NCBI RefSeq assembly: GCF_003002875.1
Contig: NZ_PVTH01000009.1
Coordinates: 62,001-126,000, forward strand
Reading direction: 5' to 3'
Source of the DNA: Arcticibacter pallidicorallinus
Lineage (GTDB): Bacteria > Bacteroidota > Bacteroidia > Sphingobacteriales > Sphingobacteriaceae
DNA: 64,000 bases
Part shown: one piece after another, positions 44,980 to 54,090 of the stretch
Layout of the letters: every line of letters starts with the position of its first letter
How positions within the stretch are numbered: position 1 is the first letter of the stretch
The notes under the pieces: model-generated
Databases searched by the model: none
What the model was told of the DNA's origin: nothing
What the model saw: only the letters and a program-made list of their open reading frames with translations
Translations under genes and position numbers: made by a program

Positions 44980-45007
44980 ACTTAACGTACTACTAATTAT
45001 GTAACAA
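44980..45007 (-). other. dif-like XerCD site, right element/chromosome junction (attR)
   Basis: Reading the + strand: degenerate XerD-type arm ACTTAACGTAC (44980-44990), hexamer TACTAA (44991-44996), XerC-type arm TTATGTAACAA (44997-45007). Host DNA continues to the right. Joining the left site's XerD arm with this XerC arm rebuilds a normal dif; the reciprocal phage site has the poor XerD arm, as in other XerC-dependent phages. Confidence 0.75.
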
Positions 45008-45043
45008 ATAGTGCATTGTTGTTGTGAATGCTAAAATGGGGTT

Positions 45044-45763
45044 TTAAAGCTCCTGCACATACTGAAGATATTTCTGTATCGCGGAACGCTTTTCGGTTGT
45101 TAGGTTGAAGTCTAGTTTATTATGGAAATAGTCACCGAGATCAAAGTTTTCAAGCTTGGGCAACCCTTCGAGTACAATATCGATATTGTCTACGCCAAAC
45201 TTTAGCGCTTTGTTTAATTCGTATACAAAGCCGGGTGCTATTGGCTTATTTGAAGCCCATACAGCAAATGCGAACGGAAGGCCTGTAAATTGAAACCATT
45301 GTTCACCTAAATCATAGGAAAAAGGAAAAACATCGATATGAGGAAATGTACGATCGCCGATCTCCACGAATGCATCGGCTTCGCCTTCTAAAACAAACTC
45401 GACAGGTACTTCCCAGTAATTTTTTAACAAGACTTTCGCCAGGTTATTCGAAGTTCTCGATTGAGGATCCAACCGAACTGTCTTAACTTCACTAATGGGC
45501 TTTTCACTAAAGATAAAAACTGAGTTTACAGCGCCAACTGAGCCGATACAGTAATCTCCCAGAATATAGTAATTTGGAATACTTAGTAAAGCTGCTACAG
45601 GAATGAGACCTATATCACACTTATTATCAATTAGTTTCTGAGCACAATCCGAAGGAATGTCATATGTTAACTCTATTTTATCCCTTAGTTCTGAATGTTC
45701 AATTCCGAAGGCGAAAGGTTTTGTGTTTGTGTATGATACTGCTGATATTCTAATTTTACTCAC
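45044..45763 (-). CDS. mqnA: Chorismate dehydratase MqnA (futalosine menaquinone pathway)
   Basis: 239 aa. MqnA/MqnD periplasmic-binding-like fold: RISAVSYTNTKPFAFGIEH at the start, DIPSDCAQKLIDNKCDIGLIPVAAL, SRTSNNLAKVLLKNYW and FPHIDVFPFSYDLGEQWFQFTGLPFAFAVW. It dehydrates chorismate to 3-enolpyruvylbenzoate, the first pathway step. Grouped with mqnE on the minus strand. Confidence 0.88.
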   Translation of the reverse strand: MSKIRISAVSYTNTKPFAFGIEHSELRDKIELTYDIPSDCAQKLIDNKCDIGLIPVAALLSIPNYYILGDYCIGSVGAVNSVFIFSEKPISEVKTVRLDPQSRTSNNLAKVLLKNYWEVPVEFVLEGEADAFVEIGDRTFPHIDVFPFSYDLGEQWFQFTGLPFAFAVWASNKPIAPGFVYELNKALKFGVDNIDIVLEGLPKLENFDLGDYFHNKLDFNLTTEKRSAIQKYLQYVQEL

Positions 45764-45765
45764 GC

Positions 45766-46377
45766 TTAAGTCAGATGGTCGGTGTTGTTAAACTCAATAA
45801 TTGAAAACTTTTTTCCGTCATACTCAAGTTTGTATAACGTTGTGTTGGAATGAGGAAATTCGTCCATCTCGGACAAAGGCCTGTCAAGTAATACGCATAA
45901 AAGTATTCTCATGGCGCGTCCATGCATACACACAAGAATATTTGATGCCAGCTCGTTTTGGAGTATATGCTCGAATGCTTCCAGCTGTCTAAGCTTCACA
46001 TCCTCGGGACTTTCACCATTTTCAAACTTTTGTGCTAACCGTCCCGATACCCAACTGCCAAGCATATCTGCAAATGCCAGTTTTACGGCGTCGCTGCTTT
46101 CCACTCCCTCGTATATCCCCCATCCTATTTCGTCCAAACCGGAGAGTTGAGTCCAGGGAATATCCTTCTCTATAAAGTTACGGACAGTCTGGTGGGTTCT
46201 CTTCAATGTTGAGGTGTAGATATGATCGAAGGGAACATTTTTATAATATTGATAAAATGCCTCAGCCTGAGATCGGCCAAGGTCGTTCAAATCAGTGTCC
46301 ATCCCTCTTCCTTGAACAACGCCCCTGAAATTGAGGTCTGTTTGTCCATGGCGGATAATGTATATGGTTTTATTCAT
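45766..46377 (-). CDS. Histidine phosphatase family protein (phosphoglycerate-mutase-like)
   Basis: 203 aa with the RHG motif IYIIRHGQTDLN (catalytic His), STLKRTHQT, and the second His in ILVCMHGRAMRILL. Lies between mqnE and mqnA with 2-3 nt gaps, so it is part of the operon. Its substrate in that context is unknown. Confidence 0.85.
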   Translation of the reverse strand: MNKTIYIIRHGQTDLNFRGVVQGRGMDTDLNDLGRSQAEAFYQYYKNVPFDHIYTSTLKRTHQTVRNFIEKDIPWTQLSGLDEIGWGIYEGVESSDAVKLAFADMLGSWVSGRLAQKFENGESPEDVKLRQLEAFEHILQNELASNILVCMHGRAMRILLCVLLDRPLSEMDEFPHSNTTLYKLEYDGKKFSIIEFNNTDHLT

Positions 46378-46380
46378 TTT

Positions 46381-47604
46381 TTATACCTCCGCTCCCGTCG
46401 AGTTTAAAACCGGGAGCTTGTAGAATTGAGGCTTTACTTCTTCTTCTTCCTCAAATGTATAGTTTGCGTAGTCTGTTACCACGTTGTATAATGTATCTCT
46501 TTCGATGGGGTGACGACCTGCTTGCTTTATCAAATTGACAAGTTCTTTAGTCGACATTGCTGGATTTTGCTCTTCAGCACCAGCCATAGAGTAAATTTTA
46601 GTAGTATCATCGAGAGTACCGTCAATGTCATCAACACCAAAATTGAGAGATAATTGAGCCGTGTTGCGACTAATCATCGCCCAATAAGCTTTTATGTGGT
46701 CAAAATTATCCATGTAAATACGAGAAATTGCGTAATTACGCAGATCTTCGATGACAGATACCTCATCTATATTCGACATCTGATTGTCTTTGTTCCTGAA
46801 TTTCAACGGGATAAAAGTTTGAAAACCTCCGGTACGATCTTGCAACTGCCGAAGTTGCTCCATGTGATCTACGCGATGCCAGTACTTCTCTATATGTCCG
46901 TATAACATTGTAGCATTTGAACGCTGACCCAGTTTATGCCATTCCTCGTGTATCTGCAGCCATTGATCACCTGTACACTTGTCTTTGGCTATCAAATCTC
47001 TAACTTCGGGATGGAATATCTCTGCGCCGCCGCCGGGCATGGACTCCAGTCCGGCTTCTTTCATAAGACGCATTCCGGTAGCATAATCCAGCTTGGCTTT
47101 CTTAAAGATATAGTGATACTCAACCGGCGTCAAAGCCTTGACGTGCAGTTCGGGGCGATGTCTTTTTATAGCACTAAACAAATCGCTATAGAATTTCATG
47201 TCGTACTGCGGTAGTACGCCGCCCACTATATGAACCTCAGTGACAGGCTGACCATCGTATTTTTTTACCATATCGAGCATTTCGTCCATGGTAAATTCCC
47301 AGCCATCAGAACGCTGTTTAATTAAACGGGAATACGAGCAAAATTTGCAATCGTATACGCAAAGATTCGTCGGTTCAATATGAAAATTCCGGTTGAAATA
47401 GGTTTTATGACCATGAAGCTTCTCCCGAATATAGTTTGCCAATATTCCGAGGTATCCTAACTCGCCCTTCTCATAGAGAATAACACCTTCATCGAAGGAG
47501 ATACGTTCACCGGCTTCAACCTTTTCTGCAATCCTTTTGAGGTCAGGATCTATTGTCAAATCACTTAAGATCAGATTCAATGCATGTTGATTGGTATCCA
47601 TCAT
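46381..47604 (-). CDS. mqnE: Aminofutalosine synthase MqnE (radical SAM)
   Basis: About 407 aa from the ATG at 47604 (or 47601); upstream codons lack similarity. Radical-SAM cluster CVYDCKFCSY; SMPGGGAEIFHPEVRDLI and NATMLYGHIEKYWHRVDHM with GGFQTFIPLKFR are MqnE-like rather than MqnC-like. It adds the adenosyl radical to the MqnA product to form aminofutalosine. First gene of the mqnE-phosphatase-mqnA operon. Confidence 0.88.
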   Translation of the reverse strand: MMDTNQHALNLILSDLTIDPDLKRIAEKVEAGERISFDEGVILYEKGELGYLGILANYIREKLHGHKTYFNRNFHIEPTNLCVYDCKFCSYSRLIKQRSDGWEFTMDEMLDMVKKYDGQPVTEVHIVGGVLPQYDMKFYSDLFSAIKRHRPELHVKALTPVEYHYIFKKAKLDYATGMRLMKEAGLESMPGGGAEIFHPEVRDLIAKDKCTGDQWLQIHEEWHKLGQRSNATMLYGHIEKYWHRVDHMEQLRQLQDRTGGFQTFIPLKFRNKDNQMSNIDEVSVIEDLRNYAISRIYMDNFDHIKAYWAMISRNTAQLSLNFGVDDIDGTLDDTTKIYSMAGAEEQNPAMSTKELVNLIKQAGRHPIERDTLYNVVTDYANYTFEEEEEVKPQFYKLPVLNSTGAEV

Positions 47605-47730
47605 TTTCAAAAATACAACAAACACTGTACTTACACTATCATTTTCTTGTAAGAATGAATAAGTAGCTGAATATGAATTTGCATATTTGTTATCATTGGA
47701 AAAAGATAAACGGCATTTTAACGATATAAA

Positions 47731-48843
47731 ATGAAAATTGAGACAATAGCTATTCACGAAGGGAATAAATCAGATTCATCGGATAAAGCGGTTATTCAAC
47801 CCATTACGTTGTCTACCACATTCGAACGGGGCCGAGATGGTAATTATCCAGGTGGCCACATTTATACACGTGCAAGCAATCCGAACCGGACATCACTCGA
47901 AAACGTTGTTGCCAAGCTCGAGCAAGGTACGGACGCTGCCGCATTTTCCTCCGGAAACGCGGCTGGATCGGCGGTATTTCAAGCGTTAGAGCCAGGAAGT
48001 CATATCATCGCCCCGGAAGATATGTACCACGGTCTCAGAAATCTGCTGAAGCAAGTTTATGCCGGTGTCCTCGAGGTTGATTTTGTTGATCTTACTAACC
48101 AATCGCTTGTACGTGAATCGGTAAAAGAAAACACAAAGCTCATCTGGATCGAAACACCTTCCAACCCTTTGCTTAGAGTGACTGATATATCCGGAATATG
48201 CAGCATTGCAAAAGAGATGAACGTGCTTGTTTGCTGCGATAACACGTTTGCCACCCCCGTCTTCCAATTACCCTTGAACTTAGGTGCGGATCTTGTTATG
48301 CATTCCTCAACAAAATATATGGGAGGGCACAGTGATGTCCTTGGAGGAATTCTGATCACGAAGGAATTAACACCTTTTTGGAGTAAGATTCGAGATGTTC
48401 AGACGCTTTCGGGCGCAGTCCCCTCTCCTTTCGACTGTTATATGATCGTAAGAGGAATTAAGACTTTGCCGTACAGAATGCGAGGGCACGCGGAAAACGC
48501 AAGAAGAATCGCATCATTCTTAGACGCTCATCCTTCCGTCGACAAGGTCTACTATCCAGGTTTGGTTCAACATGAAATGCATGAGGTCGCTGCCAGCCAA
48601 ATGTCCGACTTTGGGGGTATGATGTCATTTACGATTCATGGATCAGAAGAGAAAGCGAGGGATACAGCTTCCAAACTCAAGATTTTCACACAGGCAACAA
48701 GCCTTGGCGGAGTTGAGAGCCTTGTAGAGCATCGTGCTTCTGTAGAAGGTCCGGATACGAAGACTCCTGTAAATCTGCTAAGGTTATCCGTGGGATTAGA
48801 GCACATCGATGATCTTATAGCAGACCTTGATCAGGCTCTTTAA
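47731..48843 (+). CDS. Cystathionine gamma-synthase/lyase (Cys/Met PLP enzyme)
   Basis: 370 aa. PLP-binding Lys in MHSSTKYMGGHSDVLGG; N-terminal TIAIHEGN and YTRASNPNRTSLE; C-terminal FTQATSLGGVESLVEHRAS, RLSVGLEHIDDLIADL. Synthase and lyase cannot be separated safely from sequence. Located upstream of the SAM-riboswitch unit but transcribed separately. With MetY present, the cell could use both direct sulfhydrylation and transsulfuration. Confidence 0.85.
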   Translation: MKIETIAIHEGNKSDSSDKAVIQPITLSTTFERGRDGNYPGGHIYTRASNPNRTSLENVVAKLEQGTDAAAFSSGNAAGSAVFQALEPGSHIIAPEDMYHGLRNLLKQVYAGVLEVDFVDLTNQSLVRESVKENTKLIWIETPSNPLLRVTDISGICSIAKEMNVLVCCDNTFATPVFQLPLNLGADLVMHSSTKYMGGHSDVLGGILITKELTPFWSKIRDVQTLSGAVPSPFDCYMIVRGIKTLPYRMRGHAENARRIASFLDAHPSVDKVYYPGLVQHEMHEVAASQMSDFGGMMSFTIHGSEEKARDTASKLKIFTQATSLGGVESLVEHRASVEGPDTKTPVNLLRLSVGLEHIDDLIADLDQAL

Positions 48844-48870
48844 GAATACGGAGATGTTTTGAAAGAATAT

Positions 48871-48901
48871 TTTGCAAATTTCAAAATCAAGATTATATTT
48901 G
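48871..48901 (+). promoter_or_regulatory. Promoter of the met riboswitch operon
   Basis: TTTG at 48871-48874, exactly 19 nt, then TATATTTG at 48894-48901: a perfect Bacteroidetes promoter. RNA would start near 48908, about 45 nt before the riboswitch. Confidence 0.8.
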
Positions 48902-48951
48902 ACACCAATTGATAGTAATATCAATCTGTCAACACCTCCATAAAGGTTTTG

Positions 48952-49060
48952 ATTTATAAAGAAGCGGTGAGAGATCAGGCTCAGTGACCCGCTGACAACC
49001 TTCCTAGAATGGAAAAGGTGCCAAATCCTGTTCCAGCGTAAAAGCTGGAAAAATATAAAT
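48952..49060 (+). ncRNA. SAM-I (S-box) riboswitch
   Basis: Core elements in order: GAGAGATCAGG, CAGTGACCCGCTGACAACC, AAGGTGCCAAATCCTG. P1 is formed by ATTTATA (48952-48958) and TATAAAT (49054-49060); P4-like hairpin TTCCAGC/GCTGGAA at 49031-49050. Binds S-adenosylmethionine and should repress the downstream met genes. There is no U-run directly after it. Confidence 0.93.
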
Positions 49061-49070
49061 TAATACAACC

Positions 49071-49193
49071 ATGAACAAAGAAAAGATTCATCATCGTCCC
49101 CTTGCGGACCAAAGGGATTCAACCCTGATTACTGGTTTTAAAGCTACACGTTTCCTCGAAGTGCTTACTACCAGCCAATGTTGTTGCTGCTAA
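49071..49193 (+). CDS. 40-aa leader peptide ending in four cysteines
   Basis: A small ORF between the riboswitch and metY: begins MNKEKIHHRPLADQRD and ends SQCCCC before the stop (codons TGT TGT TGC TGC TAA). Two hairpins follow at once. The arrangement resembles a transcription-attenuation leader in which ribosome stalling at Cys codons would sense cysteine. Placement 10 nt after the riboswitch P1 suggests both signals act on one leader. Not a known enzyme. Confidence 0.75.
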   Translation: MNKEKIHHRPLADQRDSTLITGFKATRFLEVLTTSQCCCC

Positions 49194-49196
49194 TTT

Positions 49197-49239
49197 CAAT
49201 TGTTTTGTTATCACAATTGACCAACTCTTGCGAGAGTTG
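49197..49239 (+). terminator. Tandem hairpins after the Cys leader peptide (attenuator candidate)
   Basis: Hairpin 1: CAATTGT (49197-49203)/ACAATTG (49213-49219). Hairpin 2: CAACTCT (49222-49228), TGCG, AGAGTTG (49233-49239), followed by TTTATG and a T-rich stretch. They begin 3 nt after the leader stop. The rest of the 48844-49287 gap is promoter, riboswitch and leader. Confidence 0.55.
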
Positions 49240-49278
49240 TTTATGCAATTCATTTTCCATATCCATTTCATTAATTAA

Positions 49279-50595
<1,317 letters not shown>

Positions 50596-50619
50596 AGCAA
50601 AAAGTTCTGTATAAACAAA

Positions 50620-50642
50620 GTCCCGGTTCACACGGCCGGGAC
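50620..50642 (+). terminator. Intercistronic hairpin between metY and metX
   Basis: GTCCCGG (50620-50626) and CCGGGAC (50636-50642) around a 9-nt loop, no T-run after it. Likely an RNA-processing or partial-termination element lowering metX relative to metY. Confidence 0.5.
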
Positions 50643-50655
50643 CTGCTAATAAATA

Positions 50656-51717
50656 ATGAACATCAAAAAATACACATACAAGGGGACGTTTAAGCTGGAA
50701 GATGGTTCGGAATTACCCGAACTTGAAATTGCATATCAAACCTTCGGTACGCTCAATGAAAAGAAAGACAATGTCGTCTGGGTATGTCATGCCTTGACAG
50801 CAAATGCGGATGTCTTTGATTGGTGGAAAGGCTTGTTTGGAGAAAACGAATTATTTAATCCTGGGGAACACTTTATTGTATGTGCGAATATTCTCGGTTC
50901 TAACTACGGAACAACGAATCCTCTCTCCATAAACCCGACGACTGGCGAGCCCTGGTATTTAAGTTTCCCGCCATTCAACATCAGAGATCTGGTAATGGTC
51001 CAGAAGTTGCTGGCTGATCATCTTGATATCCAAACCATCGATGTCCTTATCGGGGGCTCCCTTGGAGGTCAGCAAAGTCTTGAATGGGCAATTTTGGAGC
51101 CAAACAGGATCAATAAGCTGATCATTATGGCTACCAATGCACAACATTCGCCATGGGGAATTGCGTTCAATGAAAGTCAGCGTTTAGCACTTAGTGCAGA
51201 TCCTACTTTCCATTCTAACACACCCGAAGGAGGAAGTCAGGGTTTGAAAGCGGCAAGAAGCATAGCTCTCCTCTCTTACCGACATTACGATACCTACGCA
51301 ATTTCACAACAGGAAATTACGCATGATAAAACGGACAATTTCAAAGCTTCGTCTTATCAGAATTATCAGGGCGACAAGCTTGTAAAGAGATTTAACGCCT
51401 ACAGTTACTGGTATCTTACCAAGGCAATGGACAGTCACAATATTTTTCGTGGCCGTGAGCACCATGCAGACATCTTGGGGAAAGTAAAAGCCCGCACCCT
51501 CGTACTAGGCATAACATCCGACATTTTATTCCCTCCGGTAGAGCAACGCTTAATCGCTGAGGGAATTCCGGGGGCCGAATACTTAGAGATCAGCTCCTTT
51601 TATGGTCATGACGGATTCCTTGTTGAGACGGAAACGTTGACGCATGAAATAGGCAAATTTCTTAAAGGCACGGCCGGCGTTTCTACCGCCAGCCATTATA
51701 CAAAATCACACCATTAA
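50656..51717 (+). CDS. metX: Homoserine O-acetyltransferase (MetX)
   Basis: 353 aa alpha/beta hydrolase. DNVVWVCHALTANADVFDWW, nucleophile GGSLGGQQSLEWA, and C-terminal catalytic His in FYGHDGFLVE with the Asp in LVLGITSDILFPP. Supplies O-acetylhomoserine for MetY. TAATG overlap with hom. Confidence 0.92.
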   Translation: MNIKKYTYKGTFKLEDGSELPELEIAYQTFGTLNEKKDNVVWVCHALTANADVFDWWKGLFGENELFNPGEHFIVCANILGSNYGTTNPLSINPTTGEPWYLSFPPFNIRDLVMVQKLLADHLDIQTIDVLIGGSLGGQQSLEWAILEPNRINKLIIMATNAQHSPWGIAFNESQRLALSADPTFHSNTPEGGSQGLKAARSIALLSYRHYDTYAISQQEITHDKTDNFKASSYQNYQGDKLVKRFNAYSYWYLTKAMDSHNIFRGREHHADILGKVKARTLVLGITSDILFPPVEQRLIAEGIPGAEYLEISSFYGHDGFLVETETLTHEIGKFLKGTAGVSTASHYTKSHH

Positions 51718-52919
51718 TGAGTACAAAATTAACTATCGGTCTATTCGGCTTTGGAGTAGTAGGTCAGGGCTTAAATGATATCATCCGTACCAAAGATCTC
51801 AATCTGGAGATAAAAAAAATCGCTATCAAGAACCCTGAAAAGAAGCGTTCGCTTCCTGAAGAGCTTTTTACTACCGATGCCTCGGTTATTCTTAATGACC
51901 CTGAAATTAACACCATTGTAGAGCTCATTAATGACGCAGATGCTGCTTATTCGATTGTAAAAGCAGCACTAAAGAGCGGAAAGAATGTGGTTTCAGCTAA
52001 TAAGAAAATGGTCGCCACTCACCTCGAGGAGTTTCTTCATATTCAGGAGCAATACGGAACGTCCCTTTTATATGAAGGAGCAGTGTGTGGAAGTATTCCC
52101 ATCATTAGAAATCTCGAAGAATACTACGATAATGAGCTACTCTATTCTATCAGAGGTATATTCAATGGATCTTCGAATTACATTCTTTCCAAAACATTCA
52201 CCGAGAACCTTGATTATGCAACTGCATTGAAACAGGCTCAGGACCTTGGTTTTGCAGAAACAGATCCTATACTAGATGTGGGAGGTTTTGATGCGAAGTA
52301 TAAACTGGTCATCGCAGCTTCACATGCATATGGCGTCTTGCCAAACCCCGATGATGTCTTCAATATCGGAATCCAGAACCTGTCGTCGAAGGATATACAG
52401 TACGCAAAAGAAAAAAATTACAAGATCAAGCTTGTTCCCACTGCACTCGAGTTTGGTGAAAGGCAGGTAGTACTATATGTGTTGCCTAAAATGATTAAAG
52501 CTGATGATTTTCTATTTAATGTAGAAAATGAATACAACGGAGTCATCGTGCAGGCTGCCTTTGCAGATCAACAGTTTTTCTTCGGGAAGGGTGCTGGCGG
52601 TCATCCAACGGGATCAGCAGTTCTCTCCGATATAACGGCTTTACGGTATGAGTATAAATACGAGTACAAGAAATACAGGTCGAATAAAGGCTTTATTTTA
52701 TCTAACGACTATCAACTAAACGTGTATTTACGATACACCGATGAGAGCATTCTCTCGAAACTCAAGCTTTCAGAAGTAACCGAAAGATTTTACTCTCCAG
52801 ATTTCAGTTATGTAATTGGAAAAGTTGCTTTAAGTGAACTGTTTGCCAATGCAGATCTTTTGGATAACAAACATACATTTATAGCAGAGATAAATACTTT
52901 GGCGACGCCAACCATATAA
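51717..52919 (+). CDS. hom: Homoserine dehydrogenase
   Basis: 400 aa. NAD(P)-binding LFGFGVVGQGLNDII; VVSANKKMVATH; YEGAVCGSIPIIRNLEEY; GIFNGSSNYILSKT; GFAETDPILDVGGFDAKYK. No fused aspartokinase domain. Makes homoserine for MetX; the three genes form one homoserine-to-homocysteine unit. Confidence 0.93.
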   Translation: MSTKLTIGLFGFGVVGQGLNDIIRTKDLNLEIKKIAIKNPEKKRSLPEELFTTDASVILNDPEINTIVELINDADAAYSIVKAALKSGKNVVSANKKMVATHLEEFLHIQEQYGTSLLYEGAVCGSIPIIRNLEEYYDNELLYSIRGIFNGSSNYILSKTFTENLDYATALKQAQDLGFAETDPILDVGGFDAKYKLVIAASHAYGVLPNPDDVFNIGIQNLSSKDIQYAKEKNYKIKLVPTALEFGERQVVLYVLPKMIKADDFLFNVENEYNGVIVQAAFADQQFFFGKGAGGHPTGSAVLSDITALRYEYKYEYKKYRSNKGFILSNDYQLNVYLRYTDESILSKLKLSEVTERFYSPDFSYVIGKVALSELFANADLLDNKHTFIAEINTLATPTI

Positions 52920-52930
52920 AATCGCTTAAT

Positions 52931-52958
52931 AACCGAGCTCAACTGCTAGGGCTCGGTT
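52931..52958 (+). terminator. Terminator after hom
   Basis: AACCGAGC (52931-52938) pairs with GCTCGGTT (52951-52958), then GTTACTTTCT. Placed between the convergent hom and glycosylase genes. Confidence 0.7.
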
Positions 52959-52959
52959 G

Positions 52960-53562
52960 TTACTTTCTACTTATAAATTGATTTCCTTTGATGTAAAATC
53001 GCCAGGGAATGTCTCGATAAACGCCCTGGATGTTTAGACCTATTCTGGACGTTTCGACAATACTTTCCGCTTTTAAATCGTCAGCGTCTTCAATCCAGAT
53101 TGCATCACTTTGCAGCGACACCCCGTTGTGCAACTTATTAAGCCCAAGTGCTTTTGCAAGCGCCCCCGGGCCTTTGCACAAACGCTTCAGATCCTGAATT
53201 CCGCGTCGCTCACACATATGATAGACGCCATCAGCGGGTTGTAGTGCTCTGATGAGCACCGCATGCGAACTTCCCTCCTTTCCGGTTACAATGTTTAACA
53301 TGTCATGTATGCCGTAGCAGATGTACATATAAACAACCCCTCCCTCTGAATACATCATGTCATTTCTTGCTGTCCTCTTCTGGTTATAAGCATGCGAACC
53401 AAGATCTTCAGGACCGCGGTATGCTTCTGTCTCGACAATTATGCCCGATGTATAAACTCCATCAATTGAAGTGCAAAGCTTTTTGCCAAGTAATTGCCTG
53501 GAAACCTGCAAGGTATCTTCCTGCATATAGAAATGCGGCGGTAATTTCGAAGATATTGACAT
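52960..53562 (-). CDS. 3-methyladenine DNA glycosylase (AAG/MPG family)
   Basis: 200 aa. AAG signatures: LGKKLCTSIDG, IIVETEAYRGPEDLGSHAYN (catalytic Glu region), RNDMMYSEGGVVYMYICYGIHDMLNIVTG, CKGPGALAKALGL. Removes alkylated purines in base-excision repair. 3 nt downstream of the GAF reductase gene, likely co-transcribed. Confidence 0.9.
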   Translation of the reverse strand: MSISSKLPPHFYMQEDTLQVSRQLLGKKLCTSIDGVYTSGIIVETEAYRGPEDLGSHAYNQKRTARNDMMYSEGGVVYMYICYGIHDMLNIVTGKEGSSHAVLIRALQPADGVYHMCERRGIQDLKRLCKGPGALAKALGLNKLHNGVSLQSDAIWIEDADDLKAESIVETSRIGLNIQGVYRDIPWRFYIKGNQFISRK

Positions 53563-53565
53563 GAA

Positions 53566-54039
53566 TTAAAACTCAATCAAACGAATGATCTCCTCAAGAT
53601 AACGGTGGTCAACCGCGTCAAACGCGCCGAACTCAGCGCTATCAACATCCAGGACCCCTATTACCTCAGCACCGCTAAACAATGGGATAACTATCTCCGA
53701 CTTCGACAGGGAACTACAAGCAATATGTCCGGGAAAAGCATCCACATCAGGTACAATTAGGGTTTCGCCTCTCTCCCATGCTGCCCCGCAAACACCTCTG
53801 CCTTTGGAGATACGGGTGCATGCAACTGGCCCCTGAAAAGGTCCAAGCACCAGTTCATTATCCTTAACTAAATAAAAACCTACCCAGAAAAACTGGAATT
53901 GCTCTTTCAAGGCGGCACTTACGTTAGCGAGATTGGCTATCAGGTCGCTCTCACCCTGCAGCAACGCACATATTTGCGGAATAAGTGACCTGTATTGCTC
54001 TTCCTTACTACCTGTATTTATATTCAGATCCTCTGCCAT
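53566..54039 (-). CDS. Free methionine-(R)-sulfoxide reductase (GAF domain)
   Basis: 157 aa from the ATG at 54039 (MAEDLN). A single GAF domain with WVGFYLV, LGPFQGPVACTRISKGRGVCGAAW (two of the conserved Cys) and HIACSSLSKSEIVIPL (third Cys), as in fRMsr/YebR. Reduces free Met-R-sulfoxide. Close to the methionine genes but on the other strand. Confidence 0.87.
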   Translation of the reverse strand: MAEDLNINTGSKEEQYRSLIPQICALLQGESDLIANLANVSAALKEQFQFFWVGFYLVKDNELVLGPFQGPVACTRISKGRGVCGAAWERGETLIVPDVDAFPGHIACSSLSKSEIVIPLFSGAEVIGVLDVDSAEFGAFDAVDHRYLEEIIRLIEF

Positions 54040-54090
54040 GCCGTAAAAGTACTTTATTAAATTTATTTTTGTCAATTGATAAACACATAT

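Larger units (their letters stand above)
35128..45007 (+). mobile_element. FLiP-like (Finnlakeviridae-type) provirus integrated at dif
   Basis: A 9.86-kb block, visibly richer in A/T than the flanks, bounded by two dif-like sites with identical central hexamers. All genes point the same way and are packed with ATGA/TAATG overlaps. Contents: many small membrane proteins, a beta-rich 322-aa capsid candidate, a 373-aa structural candidate, GH24 lysozyme, lytic transglycosylase and a gene II/X-like replication protein. No integrase, terminase, tail or portal gene. FLiP is a ~9.2-kb circular ssDNA phage of Flavobacterium with an inner membrane and double-jelly-roll capsid; size and gene content fit. 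Integration by host XerCD, as for CTXphi-type phages, is inferred from the sites. No frameshifts are obvious, so it may be functional. Confidence 0.75.

Noticed and set aside
35117-45007. Filamentous phage (inovirus) identity for the element
   Set aside because: gpII-like Rep and dif integration fit an inovirus, but there is no Zot/pI Walker-A ATPase, and two peptidoglycan hydrolases plus large beta-rich proteins do not fit a non-lytic filamentous phage.
35117-45007. Integrated plasmid or conjugative element
   Set aside because: No relaxase, partition, mobilisation or type IV secretion genes; the structural and lysis genes point to a virus.
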